Part shown: positions 37,196 through 46,460 of the stretch, one piece after another
Position numbering within the stretch: position 1 is the first letter of the stretch
How the letters are laid out: each line of letters begins with the position of its first letter
Source: Prevotella sp.
GTDB lineage: Bacteria > Bacteroidota > Bacteroidia > Bacteroidales > Bacteroidaceae
DNA length: 64,000 nucleotides
Reading direction: 5' to 3'
Assembly (NCBI GenBank): GCA_022641735.1
Contig: JALCDQ010000008.1
Coordinates: forward strand, 1-64,000
Notes under the pieces: generated by a model
Told to the model about the DNA's origin: nothing
The model's database searches: none
The model's input: only the letters and a program-made list of their open reading frames with translations
Program-made: the position numbers and the translations under genes

Positions 37196-38587
37196 TCAAA
37201 GGTCTATGAGGTCTGCACCTGTAAGGTCTTTGCTGGTTTCTATCCTTATCACGGTGACATACGGGTCTTTCATTTCATCGGGTATAATGAATGTGGTTCT
37301 GCCGTCTTTATTGGTCTTGAAATCGATAGAGTTGCCATGAATGCTCACCGATTTTATCTTGAATTTCATTTTTGGAAGGTTTTCGGGGAACTGGCTCCAG
37401 TCATTTATTAACAGATACATGTCTTTTCCCTTGCGGGTACATGTTCCCCATTTGGCTGGTTTGATAGGGCCTCCTTGGGTGGAATAGATAGCTTCGCCAT
37501 TAGATTTCAGCCATTTGCCGATTTCCAGCAGTCTGTTCTTCTCGCGAGGGTCAATCTGTCCTGTCGGCAAAGGTCCTACATCCATGAGCAGATTGCCATT
37601 GCCGCCAGCGCAAGCAATGAGATAATCAAGGCATTTCTGTGTGGGAATGACCGTTGAAGTGAACCCATGCCAACTCCAAAAACCTGTGAATGTCATGCAC
37701 GATTCCCAAGTATTATCCATGTCGATAGCCCCGATTTTCTGCTCAGGCGTATAGTAATCGCCCGCCGCATAGCAACGGTTGTTGATGATGATATTCGGAT
37801 TTATGGCATAGATAGTCTTAAATAATCTCTCAGGTTCCCATACAGTGGAGTCACCGTTCCATGCTTCCGCATCGAAGAAGATGCCATCTACAGGGGCGTA
37901 TTTGGTGAGCAACTCGCTTATCTGATTTCGCATATACTCATTGTATTTGCCGATTCTGGCGGATGTATAATCAGGATGATGCCAGTCTCTTTGCGAGTAA
38001 TAAATGAAGAATTTCATGCCTTTTTGATGGCAGGCAGCAGCCATTTCTCCTAATAAATCGCGATGGAAGGGGGTCGCCATGATGTCATAATCGGTGTATT
38101 TACTATCCCACATGCAGAATCCGTCATGATGTTTGGCCACCATAACGATGTATTTCACTCCTGCGGCAAGCGCTGTATTCACGATGGAATCGGCATTATA
38201 CATGCCGGGATAGAACGATTTATACAGATTGTCATATATCTCTTTAGGCACTGCGGGCTTAAACCATTTCAGCCATCCGCTATGCTCCTGCTCTTTACAG
38301 TCAGGCAAAGTGGGGCGTGGATTCTTATGAAGATGCTCGCCATCATCCTCATAAAACTGCTTACTCCAACTGATTTCGCCACATACAACACTTGACATGT
38401 TCCAATGAATGAACATGCCCAATCTGGCATTTCTGAACCATTGGGAGCGCTGTTGAGCAACTGGAGATTTCTGCTTTAACTCCTTTATCTGGGCATCTCT
38501 CCACGCATCGTCGAGCGAATATTTGTTTTGCGCAGGCAAACCTATGCTTATCATCAATAGAGAGGTAAGTAAAAATGTTTTTCTCAT
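37196..38587 (-). CDS. Secreted alpha-L-fucosidase, GH29
   Basis: A 463-residue GH29 enzyme with signal peptide MRKTFLLTSLLMISIGLPAQ. Key parts are RLGMFIHWNMSSV (54-66), VAKHHDGFCMWDSKYTDYDIM (150-170), FFIYYSQRDWHHPDY and the nucleophile region VDGIFFDAEAWNGD with Asp239. About 50 residues between FIHW and the KHHDGF block (CGEISWSKQFYEDDGEHLHKNP...) form an insertion not seen in the other GH29 genes here, which may shape the substrate pocket. The gene is convergent with the RND operon, ending 70 bp from it, and is transcribed alone from a promoter about 112 bp upstream. Confidence 0.9.
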   Translation of the reverse strand: MRKTFLLTSLLMISIGLPAQNKYSLDDAWRDAQIKELKQKSPVAQQRSQWFRNARLGMFIHWNMSSVVCGEISWSKQFYEDDGEHLHKNPRPTLPDCKEQEHSGWLKWFKPAVPKEIYDNLYKSFYPGMYNADSIVNTALAAGVKYIVMVAKHHDGFCMWDSKYTDYDIMATPFHRDLLGEMAAACHQKGMKFFIYYSQRDWHHPDYTSARIGKYNEYMRNQISELLTKYAPVDGIFFDAEAWNGDSTVWEPERLFKTIYAINPNIIINNRCYAAGDYYTPEQKIGAIDMDNTWESCMTFTGFWSWHGFTSTVIPTQKCLDYLIACAGGNGNLLMDVGPLPTGQIDPREKNRLLEIGKWLKSNGEAIYSTQGGPIKPAKWGTCTRKGKDMYLLINDWSQFPENLPKMKFKIKSVSIHGNSIDFKTNKDGRTTFIIPDEMKDPYVTVIRIETSKDLTGADLIDL

Positions 38588-38698
38588 TTCTTTGTAGTTT
38601 CGTTTTTTAATGTTTCATTTTCATGGTAAATGTCGGACAGAGCATGCCATAGAGCCTATGCGGATAGGGCAGGATGACGCTTATAGCCTCTGAGAATA

Positions 38699-38706
38699 CA
38701 AAGATA
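38699..38706 (-). promoter_or_regulatory. -7 element for the GH29 gene at 37196
   Basis: Minus-strand TATCTTTG, giving a 5' untranslated region of about 100 nt. Confidence 0.5.
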
Positions 38707-39040
38707 AGCAAAACAATCCGATTATGCAAATTCCGTTAGCGATATCTTTGTTTTCCACATTTCTGTATTTATCGCCCCTTCAATCTTTATCATTGCTCGG
38801 ATAGTCAGCATCAGAAAAAGTCTTATTTGAGAACTTGTAAAACCCGAAAGAATGGACTCCTAAAAGACGATTTTCCGTTACGTGAAAATGCCGGAAAAGC
38901 CTTTGATTTTGCGATATTTTAAAACGAAGAGGCTATAAGACGAAAATACGCGAATTTTGAGCATATTCTCTATTCCTATGATAATCAAATCATTATAATT
39001 TATTAATGAGATTTCAGTTCTCAATTTTTCGATAAAAAGG

Positions 39041-39151
39041 TGTAAAAGGTATATCTTTTACTTTGTAAAAGACGGCTTTTTACCTTGTGAAAGACCATTA
39101 ATAGGAACGTAAAAGACTACTTTCTATCTTGTAAACAGATACCTTTTACAA
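39041..39151. repeat. Tandem 22-bp palindromic units, locus B (5 copies)
   Basis: Five units at 39041, 39064, 39086, 39108 and 39130; one extra T breaks the phase after unit 1. Units 1 and 2 have arms TGTAAAAG and CTTTTAC or CTTTTTAC; unit 3 has decayed (TGTGAAAGACC); unit 5 has TTGTAAA and TTTACAA. TGATAATCA lies 54 bp upstream (38979-38987). The surrounding intergenic stretch 38707-39383 shows no convincing gene; short frames there run through the repeats. Confidence 0.85.
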
Positions 39152-39383
39152 GAAAGAGAGCATTTTTCTGTATAATCAGAGCCCTCAAAGTGCTAGGAAG
39201 ACCCTTATTTTTCAAGAATTCAAAGCTATATTCCGACTTTTGCATTGTCAAGTTTTCAGAAAGCACACCCCTAATTTTTGCGATGATTATTATCCTCTTT
39301 TCCTTCTGTTTTTCTAAGGGTGAAACCATCTCAAAATATTGTCCTTTCAGCAAAATTTTCGTGAAAAGCCATAAAAGAAAGAA

Positions 39384-39426
39384 GGGAACGTAAGCTCTCG
39401 TTTGAGCACGTCCCCTTTTTTCTACG
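39384..39426. terminator. Bidirectional-looking terminator hairpin
   Basis: GGGAACGTAAGCTC and GAGCACGTCCCC form an imperfect stem with T-rich flanks on both strands (TTTTTTC on plus, TTCTTTCTTTT on minus). The most likely user is the sigma/anti-sigma operon on the minus strand, ending 94 bp away. Confidence 0.6.
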
Positions 39427-39519
39427 TTAGTATGTTATGAAAAATTTGAGAGAATCGAAACTTCACAGTTTCATTTTGTTTTACTAAACATGATTTTATA
39501 GAGAAAGCATAGAAATAAT

Positions 39520-40008
39520 CTACTTTAATAGGGTTGGCGTTTCATCCGGCTGGATACTGCTTTGCTTCAGCGTATCGATAATCGAAGAGTCACCCATTGC
39601 TACGGAAGTGCCATGCTGCACCTTGTTGTAGTTGTACCCGCTGACATTGCCCACTTGCGTGGACTTTCCAGAGTTGAAAGACACCTGCGCTGCATTGCCC
39701 AATGTAAGCACGATGGCTACGATGGCGGCAGCTTTGAATAGCGGCATCAGACGTTGCGTCATGGTGATGACGCGAGCTTTGACCGGTGCAGGTTCTTCAA
39801 TCATAGACAGAATCTTCTCATCGAAGTCTTCACCCAATACATCATCTTTTACCTCATTCTGCTCATAGGTGAACAGGTCTTTGTAACGCAACAACTCAGC
39901 CGGAACATCCTTCTGAGAAAAGAACATGCGAAGAATATTCTCTTCTTCAAGAGAAGTCTCGCACTTCCAATAGCGCTCAAGTAATTGTTGAATGTATTTA
40001 TAATCCAT
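39520..40008 (-). CDS. Probable anti-sigma factor, single-pass membrane protein
   Basis: A 162-residue protein with an N-terminal helical, charged cytosolic part (MDYKYIQQLLERYWKCETSLEEENILRMFF). One membrane helix lies near 85-105 (LMPLFKAAAIVAIVLTLGNAAQ), followed by a low-complexity periplasmic tail. The cytosolic YIQQLLERYWKCETSLEEE segment resembles Bacteroidetes proteins partnered with ECF sigma factors. It overlaps the sigma factor gene by 11 bp and follows it, the usual order. No FecR domain is seen, so it is not a TonB-linked type. Anti-sigma activity is inferred from context. The ATG at 40008 is preferred to a TTG nine bases upstream. Confidence 0.75.
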   Translation of the reverse strand: MDYKYIQQLLERYWKCETSLEEENILRMFFSQKDVPAELLRYKDLFTYEQNEVKDDVLGEDFDEKILSMIEEPAPVKARVITMTQRLMPLFKAAAIVAIVLTLGNAAQVSFNSGKSTQVGNVSGYNYNKVQHGTSVAMGDSSIIDTLKQSSIQPDETPTLLK

Positions 40009-40510
40009 AATTGTCAAATTCTTTAAACCGTTGTTTGATTTGCTGTCTGGCTCTGAAGATGTTCACTTTTACTTGTTCCTCAGTGATGACCAGAATCTCA
40101 GCGATTTCTTTGTATGTCTTTCCTTCAAAGTCTCGGAGTTGCATGCAACTGCGTTGTTTCTCGGGAAGAGCGTCAATGAGCTTGTGCACCAGTTCTATTC
40201 TGTCTTTTTGGAGCATTTGCTCGTAGGGGTTAGATGAGGCATCAGGCCTTTCCATCGGGGTTTCTTCGAGTGAATCATTCTGGCTTTCTGCCTTCTTGAT
40301 GTGGTCGAGGGAGAGGTTGCGGCATATTGTCATGCTAAATGCTTCTATGGAGTCAATCTCTGGCCATTGGTCCCGCTTGTCCCAAACCTTAATCAGTGTG
40401 TCTTGTACGATGTCCTCTGCCTCCGCATGATTGAGAGTGATACGAAGAGCAAGCCTATAAAGAGCATTCTTCAGCGGCAACACATCGTTACGAAAACTGA
40501 CCTTTTTCAT
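39998..40510 (-). CDS. ECF sigma-70 family sigma factor
   Basis: A 170-residue ECF sigma factor. Region 2 holds LRITLNHAEAEDIVQDTLIKVWDKRDQWPEIDSIEAFSMTICRNLSLDHIKKAE (about 22-75). Region 4 holds LIDALPEKQRSCMQLRDFEGKTYKEIAEILVITEEQVKVNIFRARQQIKQRF (about 112-163), a complete helix-turn-helix for -35 recognition. It directs RNA polymerase to a small regulon, kept inactive by the overlapping downstream anti-sigma gene. No TonB receptor or Sus gene is adjacent. Confidence 0.92.
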   Translation of the reverse strand: MKKVSFRNDVLPLKNALYRLALRITLNHAEAEDIVQDTLIKVWDKRDQWPEIDSIEAFSMTICRNLSLDHIKKAESQNDSLEETPMERPDASSNPYEQMLQKDRIELVHKLIDALPEKQRSCMQLRDFEGKTYKEIAEILVITEEQVKVNIFRARQQIKQRFKEFDNYGL

Positions 40511-40588
40511 CTTCTCTCTGTTATAAATGACGATTAGGATAGGGTGAAAGTTACAATGATTTGTTAGCTTTCTCTTATATTTTAACTT

Positions 40589-41359
40589 TTATTTAATCAT
40601 CGTTCCATGCTTTCCGTCGATCGCTGTAGCTAAGGTAATGACTACCTCTTTTACGCCTGCATCAATGGCAGCAAAGGCATTTTCGAGTTTAGGCAACATG
40701 CCTCCAGCCACTGTGCCATCGGCTTTATAGCGAGCAAAGTCATCGTGTGTGATGACTGGAATCACGCTATCATCATCCTCAGGATTGCTTAAGACCCCCT
40801 TTTTCTCAAAACTATAGATGAGCGTTACCTTATAATAAGGTGCCAGAGCCTTAGCGGTTTCCGAGGCAATAGTATCGGCATTAGTGTTGAGGATATTGCC
40901 CTTGCCATCATGAGTGAGAGGAGCCATCACAGGAATGACACCCAATTGGATGAGCTGGCTGAGCCTTTTGCCGTCGACATGGTCAACATCTCCCACGTAT
41001 CCGAAGTCGATGCCATCTTTCAAGGGCCGCTTATGAGAGCGGATAACATCCATGTCGGCACCCGTAAGACCTAAGGCATTCACACCTAAAGCTTGCAGGC
41101 GGGCTACAATATTCTTGTTGACCAATCCGCCATACACCATCGTCACCACCTCGAGCATGTCCTTATCGGTGATGCGACGGCCATTCACCATCTTGCTTTC
41201 GATGCCTAAAGAAGCGGCTATCTTTGTCGCTCTGCGGCCGCCACCATGTACGAGGACCTTGTAGCCATCAATAGCAGCAAAGTCTTTAAGCAACTGCGAT
41301 AATTGAAGAGGGTCTTCAACTACGGCACCACCCACTTTGACGATTGTGATTTTTTCCAT
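40589..41359 (-). CDS. argB: Acetylglutamate kinase
   Basis: A 256-residue amino acid kinase. Motifs are KVGGAVVEDP (8-17), VLVHGGGRRATKIAASLGI (35-53), NGRRITD, the glycine segment GLTGADMD and LNTNADTIASETAKAL. ArgB phosphorylates N-acetylglutamate in arginine synthesis; some Bacteroidetes use N-succinyl intermediates, so substrate acylation is open. It is 5 bp downstream of speA, linking arginine supply and arginine decarboxylation in one operon. Length is normal. Confidence 0.9.
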   Translation of the reverse strand: MEKITIVKVGGAVVEDPLQLSQLLKDFAAIDGYKVLVHGGGRRATKIAASLGIESKMVNGRRITDKDMLEVVTMVYGGLVNKNIVARLQALGVNALGLTGADMDVIRSHKRPLKDGIDFGYVGDVDHVDGKRLSQLIQLGVIPVMAPLTHDGKGNILNTNADTIASETAKALAPYYKVTLIYSFEKKGVLSNPEDDDSVIPVITHDDFARYKADGTVAGGMLPKLENAFAAIDAGVKEVVITLATAIDGKHGTMIK

Positions 41360-41364
41360 ATTCT

Positions 41365-43257
41365 TTATTCCAAATAGGTATATCCATAGAGACCAGAGCG
41401 ATAGTTGGAGAGGAACTCCTTGCCTTCTTCAAGGCTGATTTTGCCCTCTTTCACGCTCTTGGTAACCCATATTTCCAATTGGCGGACAAGTTTCTTAGGA
41501 TTGTATTGAACGTAGTCGAGCACCTCTTCTACCGTCTCACCATCGAATATCTGGTCAATATGATACTTGCCATCTTTAACGCTGATGTGCACGGCATTAG
41601 TGTCTCCAAACAGATTATGCATGTCGCCGAGTATCTCCTGATAAGCTCCCACGAGGAAGACACCTAAATAATAGGACTCATTCTTCTTCAATGCGTGTAA
41701 TGGAAGCACATGCGAGACATGGCTGCCCACCACGAAATTGGCGATTTTACCATCGGAATCACAGGTGATATCCTGTAAGGTGGCGTTGCGCATAGGGCGC
41801 TCGTCGAGCCTTTGGATTGGCATAATAGGGAACAACTGGTCAATGGCCCAGGCGTCAGGAAGGCTTTGGAAGATAGAGAAGTTGCAGAAATACTTGTCAG
41901 CAAGCAGTTTGTCAAGCCCCCGAAGTTCATCGGGTACATGCTTCATCTGCTTGGCGAGCGTGTTGATTTCATGACAAACGCTCCAATACATGCTCTCGAT
42001 TTCAGCCCTTGTCTTTAAGTCTACAATGCCATGAGAGAACAATTCGAGCGCCTCATCACGTATCTGCTCAGCGTCATGCCAGTCTTCCAGCATCGTACGG
42101 GGATTCAGATTGTCCCATATTTCATAAAGATCTTTGACCAATTGATGGTCGCTTTCCTTGGCTTCAAACTCTTCCGGCATTTCAGGAAGACTTGCTGTCT
42201 CCAGCACATCGACAACGAGTACGGAGTGGTGGGCTGTTAATGACCGCCCACTTTCTGTGATGATGTTGGGATGTTGGATGCCGTTCTTGTCGGCGGCATC
42301 AACAAATGTATAGACACAGTCATTCACATATTCCTGTATGGAATAGTTGACAGAACTCTCGCTACTTGAAGAACGGGTGCCATCATAGTCAACGCCAAGA
42401 CCACCTCCACAATCTACGAAGTCCACATCATAACCCATTTTGTGGAGATTAATGTAGAATTGGGCAGCTTCACGCAATGCTGTCTGAATTCGGCGAATCT
42501 TCGTAATCTGACTGCCAATGTGGAAATGAATCAAACGAAGACAATCATGGAGTCCCTTTTCCTCTAATATTCGAAGTGCATCGAGCAACTCTGAGCTGGT
42601 AAGACCAAACTTAGAGGCGTCTCCACCACTTTCTTCCCACTTGCCTGAACCGCTTGAAGCCAGCTTAATCCTTATCCCAAGATTAGGCTTAACATTGAGC
42701 TTTTTGGCGGCACGGGCAATAATGTCGAGCTCATTCAGTTTCTCTACAACGATAAAGATGCGTTTCCCCATCTTCTGAGCAAGCAGAGCCAGCTCTATAT
42801 AACTTTGGTCTTTGTAGCCGTTACAGATGATTAGAGAGTCGCTTTGGCATTGAACAGCTATCACTGCATGCAACTCTGGCTTTGAGCCTGCTTCCAATCC
42901 AAGGTTGAATTTGCGGCCATGGCTGATAATCTCTTCCACCACTGGCTGCATCTGATTTACCTTAATTGGGTAGATAATGAAGTTCTCTCCCTTATAGCCA
43001 TACTCTTCAGAAGCCTTCTGAAAACAACTCGAGGTTTTCTCAATACGGTTGTCAAGGATGTCAGGAAAGCGCAGAAGCACCGGTGTGGTTACGTTTCTCA
43101 GTGCCAATTCATCCATGACATCACGCAAGTCAATTTGCGTATTGTCCTTGCAAGGTGTCACATAGACATCTCCCTTGTCATTGATGCCAAAGTAGGAGGT
43201 GCCCCATCCTTTGATGTTATAGAGCTCCTTCGAGTCTTCTGTTGTCCATTTCTTCAT
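41365..43257 (-). CDS. speA: Biosynthetic arginine decarboxylase
   Basis: A 630-residue PLP enzyme of fold type III. The PLP lysine is in FIIYPIKVNQMQPVVEEI (near 99), with LGLEAGSKPEL, FHIGSQI, VDCGGGLGVDYDGT and TESGRSLTAHHSVLV following. It converts arginine to agmatine for polyamine synthesis. The length and central insert match the SpeA family rather than ornithine decarboxylases. The ATG overlaps the aroK stop by four bases (ATGA). Active as a cytosolic oligomer in known family members. Confidence 0.95.
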   Translation of the reverse strand: MKKWTTEDSKELYNIKGWGTSYFGINDKGDVYVTPCKDNTQIDLRDVMDELALRNVTTPVLLRFPDILDNRIEKTSSCFQKASEEYGYKGENFIIYPIKVNQMQPVVEEIISHGRKFNLGLEAGSKPELHAVIAVQCQSDSLIICNGYKDQSYIELALLAQKMGKRIFIVVEKLNELDIIARAAKKLNVKPNLGIRIKLASSGSGKWEESGGDASKFGLTSSELLDALRILEEKGLHDCLRLIHFHIGSQITKIRRIQTALREAAQFYINLHKMGYDVDFVDCGGGLGVDYDGTRSSSSESSVNYSIQEYVNDCVYTFVDAADKNGIQHPNIITESGRSLTAHHSVLVVDVLETASLPEMPEEFEAKESDHQLVKDLYEIWDNLNPRTMLEDWHDAEQIRDEALELFSHGIVDLKTRAEIESMYWSVCHEINTLAKQMKHVPDELRGLDKLLADKYFCNFSIFQSLPDAWAIDQLFPIMPIQRLDERPMRNATLQDITCDSDGKIANFVVGSHVSHVLPLHALKKNESYYLGVFLVGAYQEILGDMHNLFGDTNAVHISVKDGKYHIDQIFDGETVEEVLDYVQYNPKKLVRQLEIWVTKSVKEGKISLEEGKEFLSNYRSGLYGYTYLE

Positions 43258-43781
43258 ATGTGTAGCAGTTCTCTAAGTTGTTGTACTGATATCTTGATTT
43301 TCTCATAAGTGTCCATGAGGTCAACATTCAACGTGTATTTTGCCCTTGAATAGTAGTTTTCGCGTTGCTTCAGCTGTTCTTCAATGAACGTTTTCATTTC
43401 CTCTTGCGTCTTATTCAATAAGAGCGGGCGCACGGTTTTCCCCATTTTCAGATGACCATAAAGCACTTCAGGTGACGCTTTTAGATAGACGGTGTCGCCT
43501 TGCAGGTTCATATAGTCCATGTTGTCAAAAGAACAAGGAGTGCCACCACCACAACTGATGATGACATCCTCAAATTCCGCTACCTCATGTAGCATGTTAT
43601 GTTCTATCTTGCGAAAGCCTTCTTCTCCTCTTTCATCAAAGATTTGCTTGATGGTCTTGCGCATTCTGTTTTCTATATACCAGTCAAGATCATAGAAGGG
43701 AATATCCAATTCTTTGGAGAGCGCTTTCCCTATCGTCGTCTTTCCGGCACCCATGTAGCCGATGAGGATGATTCTTTTCAT
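43254..43781 (-). CDS. aroK: Shikimate kinase
   Basis: A 175-residue P-loop kinase, MKRIILIGYMGAGKTTIGKALSKEL, with Walker A GYMGAGKTT. The shikimate-binding DLDWYIENR, FRKIE and VIISCGGGTPC follow, then the lid Arg in KTVRPLLL. It phosphorylates shikimate in aromatic amino acid synthesis. The ATG sits within the topA stop (TGATG), and an in-frame GTG one codon upstream is less likely. It is the second gene in the topA-aroK-speA-argB run. Confidence 0.95.
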   Translation of the reverse strand: MKRIILIGYMGAGKTTIGKALSKELDIPFYDLDWYIENRMRKTIKQIFDERGEEGFRKIEHNMLHEVAEFEDVIISCGGGTPCSFDNMDYMNLQGDTVYLKASPEVLYGHLKMGKTVRPLLLNKTQEEMKTFIEEQLKQRENYYSRAKYTLNVDLMDTYEKIKISVQQLRELLHI

Positions 43782-46111
43782 CACTTTCTTTTGCGAGAAG
43801 TCTTTGCTTCAGGGGCTTTTTCTACGATTTCCTTACACTCGGCATAGGTGAGTTCAGCGGCTTTCTCGTGCAGATTCTTCGGCATTCTATAGTTCTTTCC
43901 ATCGTAAACGATGTATGGACCGAAACGTCCGTTGAGCACTTCCATCTTTTCGTCTTCCTCAAAACTCTTGATATGACGTTGCTTTTCCTGTTCTCTTTTG
44001 GCCTTGATAAGTTCTATGGCGGTGTCGAGCGTGATGGTCATAGGGTCTTCTGTCTTAGGGATAGACACGTATTTCTTGTCATGCAGGATGTAAGGGCCGA
44101 ATCTTCCGGCACCCACAGTGACGTTCTTGCCTTCGTATTCACCGATTTCACGCGGCAGTTTGAAGAGTTCCAAAGCCTCTTCGAGAGTGATGGTTTCGAT
44201 GCTCTTATCGGATGGCATCTGCGAGAAACGTGGTTTTTCCTTATCGTCAGCAGTACCTATCTGTACGACAGGACCGAACCTTCCAATCTTCACAAATACA
44301 GGTTTGCCGCTCTTAGGGTCAATGCCAAGCTCACGCTCACCGGCTTTATGCTCGGAACGTGCATCCATTACTTTCTTCACAATAGGTTCAAAGCCCTTGT
44401 CGAAGTCTTTCATCATCTTCGTCCACTGTTCTTTGCCTTCGGCTATCTGGTCGAATTGTTCCTCCACCTTAGCAGTGAAGTTGTAATCCATAATTTCCGG
44501 GAAGTTCTTCATGAGGAAGTCGTTTACCACCATACCGATGTCTGTCGGCATGAGTTTTCCTTTCTCTTTGCCCACCATTTCCTTCTTTTTCTTGGCGGAA
44601 ATCTTCATATCTTTCAAGGTGTCGATGGTGTAAGCACGTTCTTCGCCTTTCTTGTCACCTTTCTGCACATATTCGCGTTGCTGGATAGTGGAAATGGTCG
44701 GAGCGTAAGTAGATGGACGTCCGATGCCCAATTCCTCAAGCTTCTTCACCAAACTGGCTTCTGTGAAGCGGATAGGAGCTTGTGAGAAGCGCTCTGTGGA
44801 AGTGATTTCCTCCCGTTTCAAAGCATCGCCTGCCTTCAAAACTGGCAATGTATGCAGGGCGTCATCAGTGTTGCTTTCCTCGTCATCAGTAGATTCGCGA
44901 TATACTTTCAGGAAGCCATCGAAGACGATAACCTCGCCATTGGCAATGAATTTCTCGGTTTCTCCGCTGATATCTATCGTCACTACGGTCTTCTCGATTT
45001 CGGCTTCAGCCATCTGAGAAGCAGCTGTACGCTTCCAAATCAGCTCATATAAGCGGCGCTCCTGAGCAGTCCCTTCGATGGAAGTGTTAGCCATATAGGT
45101 AGGACGAATGGCCTCATGAGCCTCCTGCGCACCTTTGGAATGGGTCTGGAAGTTACGCGGACGGGTGTATTCTTTTCCGTAAAGTTTGATGATTTCTTCC
45201 TTGCTGGTGTTGATAGCGAGTGATGAAAGGTTGACACTATCTGTTCGCATATAGGTTATCAAACCGTTTTCATAGAGGTGCTGAGCTACCATCATCGTTT
45301 GCGTAACGGTAAATCCGAGCTTCCTTGCAGCCTCCTGTTGGAGGGTGGAAGTCGTAAATGGAGGAGCCGGCATGCGCTTGAGCGGCTTCTTACTGATGTT
45401 GCCAACCTTGAAATCGGCTTGCTTGCATTTCTCCAAAAAGGCAACGGCATACTCATGACGAGCAAAGCGCTTGTCGAGTTCTGCCTTCACTTCAGCGATT
45501 GAACCATCGGCAGTTGTAACCGCAAAGATGGCATTGATTCTATAGTAAGGCTCACTTTTGAAGTCTTGAATCTCACGCTCACGTTCCACGATAAGCCTCA
45601 CGGCAACACTCTGCACACGACCTGCTGAAAGGGCGGGCTTTACCTTTCGCCATAGTACTGGTGACAGTTTGAAACCCACGATGCGGTCTAATACTCTGCG
45701 GGCTTGCTGTGCATTCACCAAGTTCATATCGAGATGACGGGGATGCTGAATGGCCTCAAGGATGGCAGATTTCGTGATTTCGTGGAAGACAATACGGCTC
45801 GTCTTCGCCTCGTCAAGGCCGAACACCTCGCAAAGGTGCCAAGAGATAGCCTCTCCCTCGCGGTCCTCATCGGAAGCAAGCCATACCTTTTTGGCATCCT
45901 TCACATTCTTTTTCAGTTCTCCAACAAGTTTTTTCTTCTCCTCAGGAATCTCATAATTGGGTTCCATCGTTTTCTCATCGATACTCAACTCACGCTTCTT
46001 CAGGTCTCTGATGTGGCCGAAGCTGGACATCACTTTATAGTCCTTGCCTAAGAATTTCTCAATGGTTTTAGCCTTTGCAGGGCTCTCTACTATAACTAAA
46101 TTTTCTTGCAT
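43781..46111 (-). CDS. topA: DNA topoisomerase I
   Basis: A 776-residue type IA topoisomerase that relaxes negative supercoils. The Toprim domain opens with LVIVESPAKAKTIEKFLG (5-22) and has SDEDREGEAISWHL near 80-93. The active-site Tyr is in GLITYMRTDSVNLS near 285. SAGRVQSVAVRLI and IGRPSTYAPTI are also present. The C-terminal part carries repeats such as KSGKPVFVKIGRFGPVVQIG and NGRFGPYIVYDGK in place of cysteine zinc fingers. A Lys/Arg-rich tail (EAKTSRKRK) ends it. It is first gene of a four-gene operon; its stop overlaps aroK. A 305-codon open frame on the opposite strand is a shadow. Confidence 0.96.
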   Translation of the reverse strand: MQENLVIVESPAKAKTIEKFLGKDYKVMSSFGHIRDLKKRELSIDEKTMEPNYEIPEEKKKLVGELKKNVKDAKKVWLASDEDREGEAISWHLCEVFGLDEAKTSRIVFHEITKSAILEAIQHPRHLDMNLVNAQQARRVLDRIVGFKLSPVLWRKVKPALSAGRVQSVAVRLIVEREREIQDFKSEPYYRINAIFAVTTADGSIAEVKAELDKRFARHEYAVAFLEKCKQADFKVGNISKKPLKRMPAPPFTTSTLQQEAARKLGFTVTQTMMVAQHLYENGLITYMRTDSVNLSSLAINTSKEEIIKLYGKEYTRPRNFQTHSKGAQEAHEAIRPTYMANTSIEGTAQERRLYELIWKRTAASQMAEAEIEKTVVTIDISGETEKFIANGEVIVFDGFLKVYRESTDDEESNTDDALHTLPVLKAGDALKREEITSTERFSQAPIRFTEASLVKKLEELGIGRPSTYAPTISTIQQREYVQKGDKKGEERAYTIDTLKDMKISAKKKKEMVGKEKGKLMPTDIGMVVNDFLMKNFPEIMDYNFTAKVEEQFDQIAEGKEQWTKMMKDFDKGFEPIVKKVMDARSEHKAGERELGIDPKSGKPVFVKIGRFGPVVQIGTADDKEKPRFSQMPSDKSIETITLEEALELFKLPREIGEYEGKNVTVGAGRFGPYILHDKKYVSIPKTEDPMTITLDTAIELIKAKREQEKQRHIKSFEEDEKMEVLNGRFGPYIVYDGKNYRMPKNLHEKAAELTYAECKEIVEKAPEAKTSRKRK

Positions 46112-46139
46112 AATCGCGAATATATACTTATTTGGAGCG

Positions 46140-46147
46140 CAAATGTA
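46140..46147 (-). promoter_or_regulatory. -7 element for the topA operon
   Basis: Minus-strand TACATTTG fits TAnnTTTG, 28 bp before the topA ATG. Confidence 0.5.
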
Positions 46148-46269
46148 AGCAAAACTTTTTTCTTACACCTTATTATAATAGGATTTTTTTATTTTTTTAA
46201 GCCTTTAGACCCTATTTTCCGTTTTTCCTCTTTTTGATTGATGGAAAAACGGGGCATTATCTTTGATTT

Positions 46270-46357
46270 TGTAAAAGGTTATCTTTTACGATGTAAACAA
46301 TCGTTGTTTACCTTGTAATTAACGACCTTTTACCCTGTAAACAACGGTTGTTTACAA
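46270..46357. repeat. Tandem 22-bp palindromic units, locus C (4 copies)
   Basis: Exactly four 22-bp units (46270, 46292, 46314, 46336) between topA and the HxlR-family gene. Units 2 and 4 are GTAAACAA-NNN-TTGTTTAC palindromes; unit 1 has GTAAAAG and CTTTTAC arms; unit 3 pairs a TGTAATTAA left half with a CCTTTTAC right half. TGATAATCA lies 28 bp to the right (46386-46394). The 349-bp intergenic region 46112-46460 holds no gene. Confidence 0.88.
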
Positions 46358-46460
46358 AGCATGGAATGATGATTTCAAAAATGGCTGATAATCAACGGCT
46401 TAGCAAACGACGTTTTTTGAGTCTGTCGGCCTTATCTTTCTTGGCAATGAAGAAGGGCGA

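Noticed and set aside
39117..39393. Two short overlapping open frames, 78 codons (minus) and 67 codons (plus)
   Set aside because: One translates part of the 22-bp repeats and the other ends inside a terminator hairpin; neither resembles a known protein.
43868..44785. A 305-codon open frame on the plus strand
   Set aside because: It lies wholly antisense to topA, has no recognisable domain, and topA is certain.
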